Source: Desulfovibrio sp. OttesenSCG-928-G15 | GTDB taxonomy: Bacteria; Desulfobacterota; Desulfovibrionia; Desulfovibrionales; Desulfovibrionaceae | Assembly: GCA_030266525.1 (NCBI GenBank) | Contig: JAJDIC010000097.1 | Location: 1-7,007, forward strand | Reading direction: 5' to 3' | DNA: 7,007 nucleotides | Shown here: positions 1-6,464 of the stretch, in pieces | How the letters are laid out: every line of letters starts with the position of its first letter | Position numbering within the stretch: the stretch's first letter is position 1 | Notes under the pieces: generated by a model | What the model was told of the DNA's origin: nothing | The model's input: the letters and a program-made list of their open reading frames with translations, nothing else | The model's database searches: none | Program-made: the position numbers and the translations under genes

Positions 1-1
1 T

Positions 2-124
2 ACCAAGCTGATGGAGTTGGAAAGTACCGTCAGTCGCCATGACAACGACATAAGCATGATTCTCGATGCCCTACGGCAACTCGTTACGCCTCATGAAGTG
101 GAAAAGCGCCGTATCGGCTTCTGA
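2..124 (+). CDS. C-terminal end of an ORF6N-domain phage protein (partial)
   Basis: An open frame enters from the left edge and ends at a TGA, giving 40 residues that finish with KRRIGF. The segment SRHDNDISMILDALRQLV followed by a short Pro-containing linker and a terminal IGF matches the ending I know from ORF6N-domain proteins: a coiled coil, then HD..I..I..A.RQL...., then ..IGF. ORF6N proteins are DNA-binding, antirepressor-like proteins common in prophages and related elements; the DNA-binding domain itself would lie to the left of the window. A near-consensus promoter element and the next gene follow on the same strand, so this gene is probably not co-transcribed with it. The assignment rests on a short tail, so the family call is moderate. 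Its presence suggests that phage-derived DNA continues beyond the left edge. Confidence 0.65.
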   Translation, partial: TKLMELESTVSRHDNDISMILDALRQLVTPHEVEKRRIGF

Positions 125-159
125 CCGTCACGACTCTCGGGGTGAAGACGAAGAAACTG

Positions 160-165
160 TATAAT
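160..165 (+). promoter_or_regulatory. Candidate -10 element upstream of the membrane-anchored protein gene
   Basis: A perfect TATAAT lies 53 bases before the ATG at 219. No good -35 hexamer is seen at 16-18 bp spacing (the bases there are C/G-rich), so the promoter may be weak or activator-dependent. A transcript from here would carry a leader of about 45 nt with the Shine-Dalgarno AAGGA at 209-213. Confidence 0.4.
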
Positions 166-218
166 GGTGTTGAAGAATAGCCATTAAAAGGAATTGGGTT
201 GCTTGCCCAAGGAAATAT

Positions 219-842
219 ATGCAACATACTGTTTTGCTAGTGAATATTATTGTGGCCCTTGCAACTGGTTTCCTTGCAATAGCAACTTTTCTAGTTGCAC
301 GAGCGACAAAACAAGCTGCTGAGGCTACAGAAAAAACAATTGAAGCCCAATACAAACCATGGGTAGTCATGTACTTGAAACCTAACTGGCAGGGTGGAAG
401 TGTTATCGACTTAATCATTGAAAATGTTGGATTTGGGCCAGCCTATGACATTTCCTTTTCACTACCAGAATATTTTCCACACAAGGCATGGGGTATAGTG
501 CCAAACAAAGCAGAATCTCCAAAGAATTGGGAAGACGGACCATTGCGCCATGGTATGAGTTACTTAGCCCCTGGTGGCAAGTGGAAAACAATGTGGGGCC
601 AATACGGAGGATTATTGGCGGCCCTTGGCAATACGCCGGTTGAAGTTGCGGTTCATTTCAAAACAGCTAAGGGAAAAATTGAGACTTCCCGTTGTATTTT
701 AGATATTAGCGATTTCGCTGAGTATGCTCAGGATAACTTTGAAGATAAGGTTTCAAGGGTCTTAAAATCGCAGGACGAAAAATTCAAAGAAATAAGCGCG
801 TCCCTCAAAAAAATTGCCAATAGCCTTGAACGCAAAGGTTAA
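219..842 (+). CDS. Membrane-anchored protein of unknown function, possible cargo gene
   Basis: The product has 207 residues. Residues 5-28 form one strongly hydrophobic N-terminal segment, followed by basic and then amphipathic helix (about 28-45). This fits a signal anchor or single transmembrane helix with the rest of the protein on one side of the membrane. Residues 47-165 look beta-rich and contain IENVGFGPAYDI (68-79), a motif recurring in small membrane-anchored hypothetical proteins of phages and bacteria (N-x-G-x-G-P-A-x-[DN]-I). The C-terminal 40 residues are charged and helical, a possible coiled coil. I know no established function for this type. The start is supported by AAGGA at 209-213, 5 nt before ATG. 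The gene is A+T-richer than the integrase and fusion gene, as expected for separately acquired cargo. It might act in envelope modification, exclusion or stress, but nothing here shows which. Confidence 0.8.
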   Translation: MQHTVLLVNIIVALATGFLAIATFLVARATKQAAEATEKTIEAQYKPWVVMYLKPNWQGGSVIDLIIENVGFGPAYDISFSLPEYFPHKAWGIVPNKAESPKNWEDGPLRHGMSYLAPGGKWKTMWGQYGGLLAALGNTPVEVAVHFKTAKGKIETSRCILDISDFAEYAQDNFEDKVSRVLKSQDEKFKEISASLKKIANSLERKG

Positions 843-860
843 TATGTAAAATAGCCCCGG

Positions 861-880
861 CCCCCCCACACACACGCACG
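861..880. repeat. Low-complexity C7 plus AC-repeat tract
   Basis: Seven consecutive C are followed by a short run of AC dinucleotides in the 128-bp gap between the two plus-strand genes. It lies about 45 bp upstream of the candidate -35 of the next gene. Such tracts can change length by slippage, but no coding frame passes through it. Confidence 0.6.
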
Positions 881-923
881 AACGGCATGTATCCCCCGCC
901 GCTACCTATAACCGAAGCTTTGC

Positions 924-952
924 TTTACTATGATGGGTTCTGTAGAGATAAT
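924..952 (+). promoter_or_regulatory. Candidate sigma70-type promoter of the small exported protein gene
   Basis: TTTACT (924-929, 4 of 6 consensus) and GATAAT (947-952, 5 of 6) are separated by exactly 17 bp. The predicted start near 959 leaves a very short leader containing the Shine-Dalgarno GGAGG at 962-966. A second GATAAT at 954-959 lies too close to the gene to be the functional -10. This suggests the gene is transcribed on its own and not from the upstream gene. Confidence 0.5.
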
Positions 953-970
953 AGATAATCTGGAGGTTTT

Positions 971-1489
971 ATGAAAAAGCAAATCACGGTGCTTGTGCTT
1001 GGATTTATGCTCTGGACCGGGACAGCGTGCTGTGCGGAGACACCACAAACAGAGTCTAAAAATACTACTGCGGCCGGGTATATAGAGCTTTTGAAAAAAA
1101 TCTTAGATGATAACCACAGAAATATGCAATATGCACAAGATTATTGTCAGTCTCTTCGGGGAAAAAGAGAATTAAAGTTTTATGAACAGGCTGTTTACGA
1201 TGGCTATCAAACATACTTGGGCGCTGCATATCACTTTGAAACAATTACGCTGGAAGCCTTCAACTACTATACCAAAATAGAAAAGGCATATGACAATAAG
1301 GAAAGAATGTTCATCTCGGCGTTGCAGCGTTATATTGAGGCGTCAATTCCAAGGGTCGTGCAACTCAAAAACAGCCTTGCTAAAGTCTTGGTCATCTCCG
1401 AGCAAGATCGTGCTCCCATAGATGGGACAATGAATCTTATGCAGGCTTATGTCCTTTTATTTTCACCCTCTTTATCTGACGATAAATAA
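971..1489 (+). CDS. Small exported helical protein of unknown function
   Basis: The product has 172 residues. MKKQ is followed by a hydrophobic stretch (about 5-19) and TACCAET, a typical Sec signal peptide; signal peptidase I cleavage after Ala22 is plausible. Cys20 and Cys21 raise the possibility of a lipoprotein, but the residues before them (GTA) are a poor lipobox. The mature part is almost entirely predicted helix, rich in Tyr, Lys and Glu, with one cysteine at 59 and no motif I recognise. The start is well supported: GGAGG (962-966) with 4 nt spacing. It probably acts in the periplasm. Base composition resembles the upstream membrane-anchored gene and differs from the G+C-richer phage genes, so the two may be cargo of the same origin. 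They are 128 bp apart with a separate candidate promoter, so an operon is not required. Confidence 0.8.
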   Translation: MKKQITVLVLGFMLWTGTACCAETPQTESKNTTAAGYIELLKKILDDNHRNMQYAQDYCQSLRGKRELKFYEQAVYDGYQTYLGAAYHFETITLEAFNYYTKIEKAYDNKERMFISALQRYIEASIPRVVQLKNSLAKVLVISEQDRAPIDGTMNLMQAYVLLFSPSLSDDK

Positions 1490-1529
1490 GCTTGACCATT
1501 AACCACCACAGCGAGCCGATTCTAACGCA

Positions 1530-1564
1530 ATAGGGCTGCCCGCTTCATAAACGAGCAACCCTAT
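1530..1564 (-). terminator. 13-bp hairpin between convergent genes
   Basis: The arms 1530-1542 and 1552-1564 pair over 13 positions around a 9-nt loop. All 13 pair in the minus-strand transcript when G-U wobbles are counted; in the plus-strand transcript two positions become C-A mismatches. The structure is therefore better formed for minus-strand RNA, downstream of the large fusion gene ending at 1598. No U-tract follows on either strand, so it may be a 3'-end stabiliser or a Rho-assisted end and not a classical intrinsic terminator. A smaller hairpin, GGCGG/CCGCC (1583-1597), lies directly after the stop codon of the minus-strand gene. Confidence 0.45.
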
Positions 1565-1597
1565 CATAACTACCGCGCTTACGGCGGATTTCCCGCC

Positions 1598-3895
1598 TTA
1601 CTTCTTCTTCGGCTTCCCAAGCACCGGAGCCAGCGGACCGCCCTCGTCATCCACAAAGTAAGCCTCCGAACCATAAATAGTCCGCCACAACTGCGGAGAC
1701 CCCAGCCCAAGGCTGAACATCATCGTGTTGAACAACTCCTTGCTTGCCCTGGCCGCTGCTTCCTCGTCGTCTTCGTCAACGGCCTTGTAGGTATATTCAA
1801 TCACGTTCCAAGCGCTTTCTATACCGGCAAAGCCAACACTGCCGCCCATACGAGAGCCGTAGCCCTTACCCGTAGACCTGAGTTCAGCGAGCCGCACAGC
1901 ATCCCGCGCAAAAGGAATGCCCATACTCAGGAACCCGGCAGCTTCCCAGGCGAAGTCTTCCGCTTCGGGCAACTCCCCATCCCTGCCGAGCGACAGCATC
2001 AGCGTTGTGAAAACAACGGGTGCAACCCATTCAAGGGCAAGGTGCTGTGCAAAGGTCTTGAAATCAACATCCGAAGCACCGCCGCGCAGCTTCTCTCTAA
2101 ATCCGGCAACGAAATACCGTTTCCGGTTGTAGTCGTTCAGAGCAAAGGTCATGAAGGTTGTGGACAGTTTCATAACCCCGCGTTCACGCATCACGGCTGG
2201 AATGTCCATACTGCCGCCGCTGCCCTGCGCCCTGATAACCGCCTCGTCTGCCCGGTTCACCGCGTCGGCATCGGCCATGCCCGAAGCAATGGCGTTGTCA
2301 TACGCGGCTACCCAAGTTGGGTAAGCCACCGCCGAGTCAAGGGCCTGGATAATGGCGAACTGCGCATTCTGCACTTGCTCCAGGGTGAACCGCTTGCCGA
2401 GGAAACTCACGCCGCTTGCACGCTCCGGGCTGAACTTGTCCAAGTTTTCCCTCAGCGAGGCGTCAAACATCCGTGCCCTGCTTTCCATGTAGGCACTCTT
2501 TTCCCGCACTGCATCATAGGTGTCGCTGGTGCGGGTAAGCATCCGGTACACGCCCTTCACGAACGCCGCGCTGCCCACTTCCTGAATGCTGTTGCCCACG
2601 CTGGAAAGTTGCAGGAACGCGCTTTTCATATTCAGGCCAAGCACGAACAGCGTACCGCGCTTCGCCATCCATTCAGCAACCTTGCCGAACTTGGTTATCT
2701 GCGCCCCCTCCGGCCTAGCAATACTTCTGAGCCACGGCGTCAGTTCGTTGTACGTTTCCAACCCAGCAGCCCGAATAAAAGCGTCCCGATATTCCGGCAG
2801 TTGCGCCAAGCGATACACGTCACGCAGTGCCGGGGCATGAGTGGCATAATGAATGCTATCAACAATATGCGTGTGAATGACAGACAGACCAAGCTTCGGC
2901 GGAAGTGTGCCGCCCTGGCGGTCCTTGGTGAATCCGCTTTTCGGCTTGGCAGACCGCTGCAAGGCTTCGTTGCGGTTAATGAGTTCATCCGCGTTTTGCT
3001 GCTCCGCTGCTTTGCGGCTGAACCTATGGTCGAATTGAAGCGGATAATACCCGCCCGGCAGGGTAACAACCCCGTCCGCCGCCTGTATCGTGATGGGCTG
3101 CGCAGCTACTTTGCCCAGGCCCACCCCGTGTATTTTTCTGTGAGTGGCATCAAGCTCCGGGTATAGTTCGTTTATCACGTCCCAGATACCCTGAATTCCG
3201 CGCCATTCAGCCACAGTGAGGCCAGAAGTAATCTTGGCAAGGTCGGCCTCGGTCCAGCCATAACCGCGCATCAGGGCCTTCATGTTGCCTTCGTTGCCCA
3301 TATTCAGGGCAGTGGCCACAACCTTTTCATGCGTGAACAACCCGCCCCAATCCCGGCGCACATCGTCCGGCAGCGGAACACCGTCAATGGCGAAGCCCTT
3401 CTTCATCCCATCGCGGTACAGTGGCGCCAAGGCGGCGCCAACTTTCTTTTCAAACTCGCGCAGCATCCGGCGTTCCTGCCCAAGCGCGTTCTGCAACGGA
3501 ACAACCACAAAGTCATGGTTCGGACCGGTCTTCGTGTTCTTGCCCCCGATGTTCTTGTATCCATCCAGGGCGTCGAACACATAGCGTAACGCGGTCAGAT
3601 TGGAAGCAAGGCCACGGAATAGTCCTCGCGCCTTCCCTGCGAAACTGGCCCGGTCCTTTTCTGTGAGGTAGGCTTCCCCGGCTAGGTCGTTCATGGAGTC
3701 AACACACAACCCGGCAGCTTCGGTAAGTGTCACCTTTTCCCCGAAGGAAAGAAACTCGTTGAACCGCCTGCCCTGGTACGCCAGCGCCTTTACGCCTTCG
3801 TACCAGGCTGTTTTTTTAAGCGGGATAAACTTCAATACGTCATTGAGGCGAAGAAAGCCGGTTGTCGGCAATGTGAGGATAGTGCCTTGATTCAT
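1598..3895 (-). CDS. In-frame fusion: AlpA-type regulator N-terminus joined to C-terminus of a large phage polyvalent virion protein (LPD38-like)
   Basis: The product has 765 residues from the ATG at 3895, chosen because GGAGG (3901-3905) stands 5 nt upstream; a longer frame from 3973 lacks such a site. Residues 13-36 (GFLRLNDVLKFIP then K-x-AWYEGVK) are the opening of an AlpA/excisionase-type helix-turn-helix protein, but the expected continuation (a glycine-basic-Pro turn and the K-L-G-x-R-T-x-W wing) is absent. From about residue 38 the sequence is the end of a giant phage protein. It contains THAPALRDVYRLAQLPEYRD (352-371), G-LN-KSAFLQL-S-GN (420-435), D-AV-RADEAVIRAQGSG (544-560) and KLSTTFMTFALNDYNRKRYF (576-595). 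Hydrophobic segments lie near 620-637 and 651-662, and the acidic/Lys-rich tail ends KPKKK. These features match the C-terminal LPD38-type region of virion proteins of several thousand residues that are packaged and injected with DNA. A deletion best explains the join. Expression would come from the regulator's own signals. Function is unknown; it could be a harmless relic. Confidence 0.75.
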   Translation of the reverse strand: MNQGTILTLPTTGFLRLNDVLKFIPLKKTAWYEGVKALAYQGRRFNEFLSFGEKVTLTEAAGLCVDSMNDLAGEAYLTEKDRASFAGKARGLFRGLASNLTALRYVFDALDGYKNIGGKNTKTGPNHDFVVVPLQNALGQERRMLREFEKKVGAALAPLYRDGMKKGFAIDGVPLPDDVRRDWGGLFTHEKVVATALNMGNEGNMKALMRGYGWTEADLAKITSGLTVAEWRGIQGIWDVINELYPELDATHRKIHGVGLGKVAAQPITIQAADGVVTLPGGYYPLQFDHRFSRKAAEQQNADELINRNEALQRSAKPKSGFTKDRQGGTLPPKLGLSVIHTHIVDSIHYATHAPALRDVYRLAQLPEYRDAFIRAAGLETYNELTPWLRSIARPEGAQITKFGKVAEWMAKRGTLFVLGLNMKSAFLQLSSVGNSIQEVGSAAFVKGVYRMLTRTSDTYDAVREKSAYMESRARMFDASLRENLDKFSPERASGVSFLGKRFTLEQVQNAQFAIIQALDSAVAYPTWVAAYDNAIASGMADADAVNRADEAVIRAQGSGGSMDIPAVMRERGVMKLSTTFMTFALNDYNRKRYFVAGFREKLRGGASDVDFKTFAQHLALEWVAPVVFTTLMLSLGRDGELPEAEDFAWEAAGFLSMGIPFARDAVRLAELRSTGKGYGSRMGGSVGFAGIESAWNVIEYTYKAVDEDDEEAAARASKELFNTMMFSLGLGSPQLWRTIYGSEAYFVDDEGGPLAPVLGKPKKK
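3772..3807. repeat. 9-bp perfect inverted repeat at the fusion junction
   Basis: CCTGGTACG (3772-3780) and CGTACCAGG (3799-3807) are exact reverse complements separated by 18 bp. The spacer region also carries a TACGCC direct repeat (3777-3782 and 3791-3796). On the minus strand the pair encodes W-Y-E-G and A-Y-Q-G, lying just before and just after the point where AlpA similarity gives way to virion-protein similarity. Such a repeat may have helped the deletion or may be coincidence. Confidence 0.65.
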
Positions 3896-3930
3896 ATTTT
3901 CCTCCAAATTTGCTTTGCTGGTTAAAGAGC

Positions 3931-3940
3931 GTTCGCGAAC
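3931..3940. promoter_or_regulatory. Candidate operator palindrome upstream of the fusion gene
   Basis: GTTCGCGAAC is a perfect 10-bp palindrome in the short stretch between the upstream terminator and the fusion gene's Shine-Dalgarno site. A very weak promoter (TTTCCT, 17 bp, TTTAAC on the minus strand) would have this palindrome in its spacer, so a repressor binding here could control the gene. This rests only on symmetry and position. Confidence 0.3.
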
Positions 3941-3977
3941 TTGAGGAAAACATAACGGCTTTAAGCGTTGCACAAAT

Positions 3978-3997
3978 AAAAAAGCCCCTTTCGGGGC
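3978..3997 (-). terminator. Rho-independent terminator of the 319-residue protein gene
   Basis: On the minus strand GCCCC-GAAA-GGGGC forms a 5-bp G+C stem with a stable GNRA-type tetraloop, followed by six T. It stands about 100 bp past the stop codon at 4100 and directly upstream of the fusion gene, so it should end the integrase-side transcript and isolate the fusion gene. Confidence 0.85.
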
Positions 3998-4004
3998 ATT
4001 TGTT

Positions 4005-4084
4005 GATTTGCGATTTTGTATCGCGATTTCAATGTGCTGTATTTACTAGAAAAATATATATCTTAAAAATTTGTGTATCGATTT
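4005..4084. repeat. A+T-rich gap with three related short repeats
   Basis: Between the terminator and the end of the next gene is an A+T-rich stretch of about 100 bp. It holds GATTTGCGATTT (4005-4016), GTATCGCGATTT (4018-4029, containing the palindrome ATCGCGAT) and GTATCGATTT (4075-4084, containing the palindrome ATCGAT). The first two are adjacent; the third is 45 bp away. They could be binding sites for a phage regulator or remnants of a larger control region. No gene was seen here. Confidence 0.4.
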
Positions 4085-4099
4085 AAAATTATAATCCAA

Positions 4100-5059
4100 T
4101 TACATTTTTTCTCCTCGTTTACGCTTAAACGACGCAAGAGTTGGCTCATCCCGATAGAAACGTTGAGCTGCTGTCTTCTGGTAAACACATGCTTTGCCTT
4201 GCCCAAGCATTGAGTCTTTCACCAATCCAACAAACTCGTCTCTGCCTATCTTCCCTTTGTTGAGGTGAAGTCCTGTCTGAATGTCCGCAGCTATCTTTTT
4301 ACATGTCGCAATCGTTGCCTTTATTTTGTCTGTCTCTGGCCTGGAACCGCCTTGGGGTAGCACAGTATAGTCGTCTGTCCCGGTCTGTATTTTGTTTTTT
4401 ACATTTTCACCAGTTTGACGAGCTTGCTCATGGCAAATGGGGGATTCTACGCCCCCGGTGGAATGTGGCGTAACGCTTGCAAGAACTGTCGGAGTTGTTG
4501 AGTGCACTGTTTTGATAAAATCTTTCGTGATGCCTTTTACTTCGGTAATCAGCGGGTAATGCGCTTTCTCAAGGGTTTCCACAGCAGCGTACTTATTGAA
4601 CAGTAACGATTCGTGAAAGATTTGAGAAAAGAGGCGGGAGCTTTCATCACCATTGGGCATGATGAAAGGAGCACAAAATTTATCTACTGGCATACCCGCA
4701 GGCTCACCTTCATAGACACTTTCAAAAAGCTTTTTCACTGCACTGCTAAACTTAACACCATCGGCATGAACGGCAATAATTATCAGAGACTCATAAAGCC
4801 TATCCCTTTCATTAAATGCTCGCACAATCCATGACGGCGAATTTGTTGCCACAATGTCATCTAAAGTTGAACGCCAATGTTCCGGCAGAACTTCTGTCTG
4901 TGGTTTCAAAAAGTATTCTTCCATCATTCCCCAAGAAGGATGTATTGAGATGTGAGCCTGTTCCCCCAAAGACTGAACCAGAGATAAAATATCAGCTTCT
5001 GTAAGAGAATAAGCTTGTTTAAGTCTCCAAGCGGGAATCCATTCCAGTGCGAGTATCAC
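4100..5059 (-). CDS. Hypothetical protein of the element, 319 residues
   Basis: I chose the GTG at 5059 because AGGAGG stands 7 nt upstream (GGAGG at 5067-5071). An ATG 7 codons earlier would put that ribosome site inside the coding region. I do not recognise the family. The N-terminus (about 6-35: WIPAWRLKQAYSLTEADILS) looks like a short helical segment of the kind found in phage proteins that pick a helix-turn-helix or binding module. The middle (about 85-120) has a helical stretch with one hydrophobic run. Residues 190-245 look low in order (Ser/Thr/Gly/Pro-rich). The C-terminal 75 residues are basic and helical, with AAQRFYRDEPTLASFKRKRG near the end, a style seen in uncharacterised proteins downstream of integrases. 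No catalytic motif was found. It ends at a clear intrinsic terminator and overlaps the uncertain small ORF upstream by 41 nt. Confidence 0.75.
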   Translation of the reverse strand: MILALEWIPAWRLKQAYSLTEADILSLVQSLGEQAHISIHPSWGMMEEYFLKPQTEVLPEHWRSTLDDIVATNSPSWIVRAFNERDRLYESLIIIAVHADGVKFSSAVKKLFESVYEGEPAGMPVDKFCAPFIMPNGDESSRLFSQIFHESLLFNKYAAVETLEKAHYPLITEVKGITKDFIKTVHSTTPTVLASVTPHSTGGVESPICHEQARQTGENVKNKIQTGTDDYTVLPQGGSRPETDKIKATIATCKKIAADIQTGLHLNKGKIGRDEFVGLVKDSMLGQGKACVYQKTAAQRFYRDEPTLASFKRKRGEKM

Positions 5060-5201
5060 GATAGTGCCTCCTGACGGCATCCTGAATTACTTCCCCCGGC
5101 AGGCTGTTCAGGTACAGCTTTTCGGCGCGGTTAATTACTCCGCACCTATCCGGGGAAATTTGGTCTACACTCTTGCGGTCGAGCGGGACGTTTGCCCACA
5201 C
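5019..5201 (-). CDS. Uncertain small ORF overlapping the hypothetical gene
   Basis: A 60-codon frame starts at a GTG (5201) and ends with TAA inside the next gene (overlap 41 nt). Codon choice before the overlap (CCG, CTC, GAC, CGC, CTG) resembles that of the integrase, and this frame alone stays open, which argues for present or past coding. Against it, no Shine-Dalgarno site precedes the GTG and the start lies inside an inverted repeat. It may be the remnant of a gene whose front was deleted, or a leader that carries the ribosome to the AGGAGG/GTG of the downstream gene by translational coupling. No family was recognised. Confidence 0.3.
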   Translation of the reverse strand: MWANVPLDRKSVDQISPDRCGVINRAEKLYLNSLPGEVIQDAVRRHYRDTRTGMDSRLET

Positions 5202-5233
5202 TTCACGTGAGTGAAGTATAGTGGGCTATACTT
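5194..5233. repeat. Two overlapping, mutually exclusive inverted repeats behind the integrase
   Basis: Hairpin A pairs GCCCAC+ACTTCAC (5194-5206) with GTGAAGT (5211-5217) and GTGGGC (5221-5226): 13 bp, a 4-nt loop and a 3-nt ATA bulge. Hairpin B pairs AAGTATAG (5214-5221) with CTATACTT (5226-5233): 8 perfect bp and a 4-nt loop. The two share 5214-5226 and cannot form together. On the plus strand hairpin B is followed by TTG, so it has only a weak T-tract. The cluster lies 10 nt past the integrase stop codon, in the 3' region of its transcript. Confidence 0.7.
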
Positions 5234-5242
5234 TTGCTTCGC

Positions 5243-6463
5243 TCAAAGACTCCCGGCAGACTGCCCGCGCAATTCGTCCAGATAGTCGGCATACCTCTGC
5301 ATCATCTCCCGCCGCTCATTAAGGTACTCTGCCCGGTTGTATACCATTCGGACAGAATCCGGGTCTTTGTGGGCAAGCTGTGCCTCCACAAGGTCAGGAC
5401 GCACACCCATTTCATTGAGGCGGGTACTTGCCATGCTGCGGAATCCGTGAAGCGTCATGGTGTTCTGATCATACCCCATATCCCGAAGCGCATTGAGCGG
5501 ACCGGCATCGCTGATAGTATCCGTTTTCGCCCGGATGCCGGGGAATAGAAACCGCCCACCGCCAGAGAAAGCATGCAACTCACGGAGCAGGGCAACAACT
5601 TGGCGGGCCAGCGGGACGCGGTGATCCTTATTTGAGAGCTTTCGAGTTTTCATGCGCTGCCTTGGTATGGTGAGCATGCTTTCCTCAAAGTTGACTTCGC
5701 TCCACTCGGCAACGCGCAATTCGCCGGGTCTGGTGAAAAGGTACGGAAGGATTTTCAAAAAATAGGTGATGGAAGGATAACCGGCGTAGTTGTCGATGGC
5801 CCGAAGCAAACGGCCTATTTCTTTTGGGTCGGTAATGGCGGCATAGCTGGTTGTGCGCAGCGGCTGCAAAGCACCAGTGATGCCCCGCGCCACGTTCACA
5901 CTTACAAAGCCCTTGATGAACGCATGCTGAAGCACTTGCCCGGCAAGTTGAGTGAGCCTGTGGGCGGTATGTATCCTGCCTCTACCTTGCGCAGCCTGCA
6001 CGGCAGCCAGAATATCAGCAGGGAGAAGTTCAGCCACCGGCCTGCCCCCAATGGCGGGAAAAAATACGCCTTCCAGATACCGGCGCAGCTTGAGCGCATG
6101 CTTCTCGGTCAAATCGGGAGCATAGGTGTTGAACCAATCCATTGCCACGAACTGAAAAGTATTTTCCTGCTTTTGCTGCTCGGCAATGGCGGCTGCTTTG
6201 GTTTCTTTTTTTTCAAGGCCCGGGTCGATACCCTGAGACAGAAGTTTTTTGGCCTGCTCCCGGCGTTCTCTCGCCTCTTTCAGACCTACGGTAGGATACA
6301 CACCAAACGAAAGTCTTTTTTCTTTACCGCCAAAGCGATACTTGAGCCGCCACAACTTGCCCCCTTTGGGGGTAATCTCCAGGTACATGCCCCCACCGTC
6401 AAACTCTCTATAGGGCTTGTCTTTTGGCTTAAAAGCCTTGATGGCTGTATCTGTCAGGCGCAT
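5243..6463 (-). CDS. int: P4-type tyrosine recombinase (integrase) with DUF4102-type N-terminus
   Basis: It catalyses site-specific integration and excision of the element, most likely at the adjacent tRNA-Phe gene. From the ATG at 6463 the product has 406 residues, normal for the P4 family. Residues 1-75 (LTDTAIKAFKPKDKPYREFD then GGMYLEI and KLWRLKYRF-GKEKRLSFG-YP) are the N-terminal arm-binding domain; about 100-200 is the core-binding domain; the rest is the catalytic domain. Catalytic residues are visible: Arg245 in TRPGELR, His339 and Arg342 in LHGFR, His365 in LAHKDP, and the nucleophile Tyr375 in VYNRAEYL. A longer frame from 6499 exists, but family members start at M-x-LTD-AI. AAGGA lies about 10 nt before this ATG and only 1-2 nt before the alternative ATG at 6472. 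The protein appears intact, so the recombinase may still be active even if the element is decayed. Confidence 0.95.
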   Translation of the reverse strand: MRLTDTAIKAFKPKDKPYREFDGGGMYLEITPKGGKLWRLKYRFGGKEKRLSFGVYPTVGLKEARERREQAKKLLSQGIDPGLEKKETKAAAIAEQQKQENTFQFVAMDWFNTYAPDLTEKHALKLRRYLEGVFFPAIGGRPVAELLPADILAAVQAAQGRGRIHTAHRLTQLAGQVLQHAFIKGFVSVNVARGITGALQPLRTTSYAAITDPKEIGRLLRAIDNYAGYPSITYFLKILPYLFTRPGELRVAEWSEVNFEESMLTIPRQRMKTRKLSNKDHRVPLARQVVALLRELHAFSGGGRFLFPGIRAKTDTISDAGPLNALRDMGYDQNTMTLHGFRSMASTRLNEMGVRPDLVEAQLAHKDPDSVRMVYNRAEYLNERREMMQRYADYLDELRGQSAGSL

Positions 6464-6464
6464 T

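Noticed and set aside
861..880. C7/AC tract as a phase-variation switch
   Set aside because: It is outside any coding frame and about 45 bp upstream of the nearest -35, so length change has no obvious effect.
2042..3166. A 374-codon plus-strand frame antisense to the fusion gene
   Set aside because: It lies entirely opposite a strongly supported coding frame, shows no family motifs, and is Arg/Ala/His-rich as expected for an antisense shadow of G+C-rich coding DNA.
3811..3817. Run of seven A (minus strand) in the fusion gene as a programmed frameshift or slippage site
   Set aside because: It encodes the ordinary K-K pair of the AlpA-like segment, does not fit an X-XXY-YYZ slippery heptamer in frame, and the reading frame continues without need of a shift.
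3896..3973. A 26-residue N-terminal extension of the fusion protein from the ATG at 3973
   Set aside because: There is no ribosome site before it, it starts 5 bases past the terminator T-tract, and the ATG at 3895 has an ideal GGAGG.
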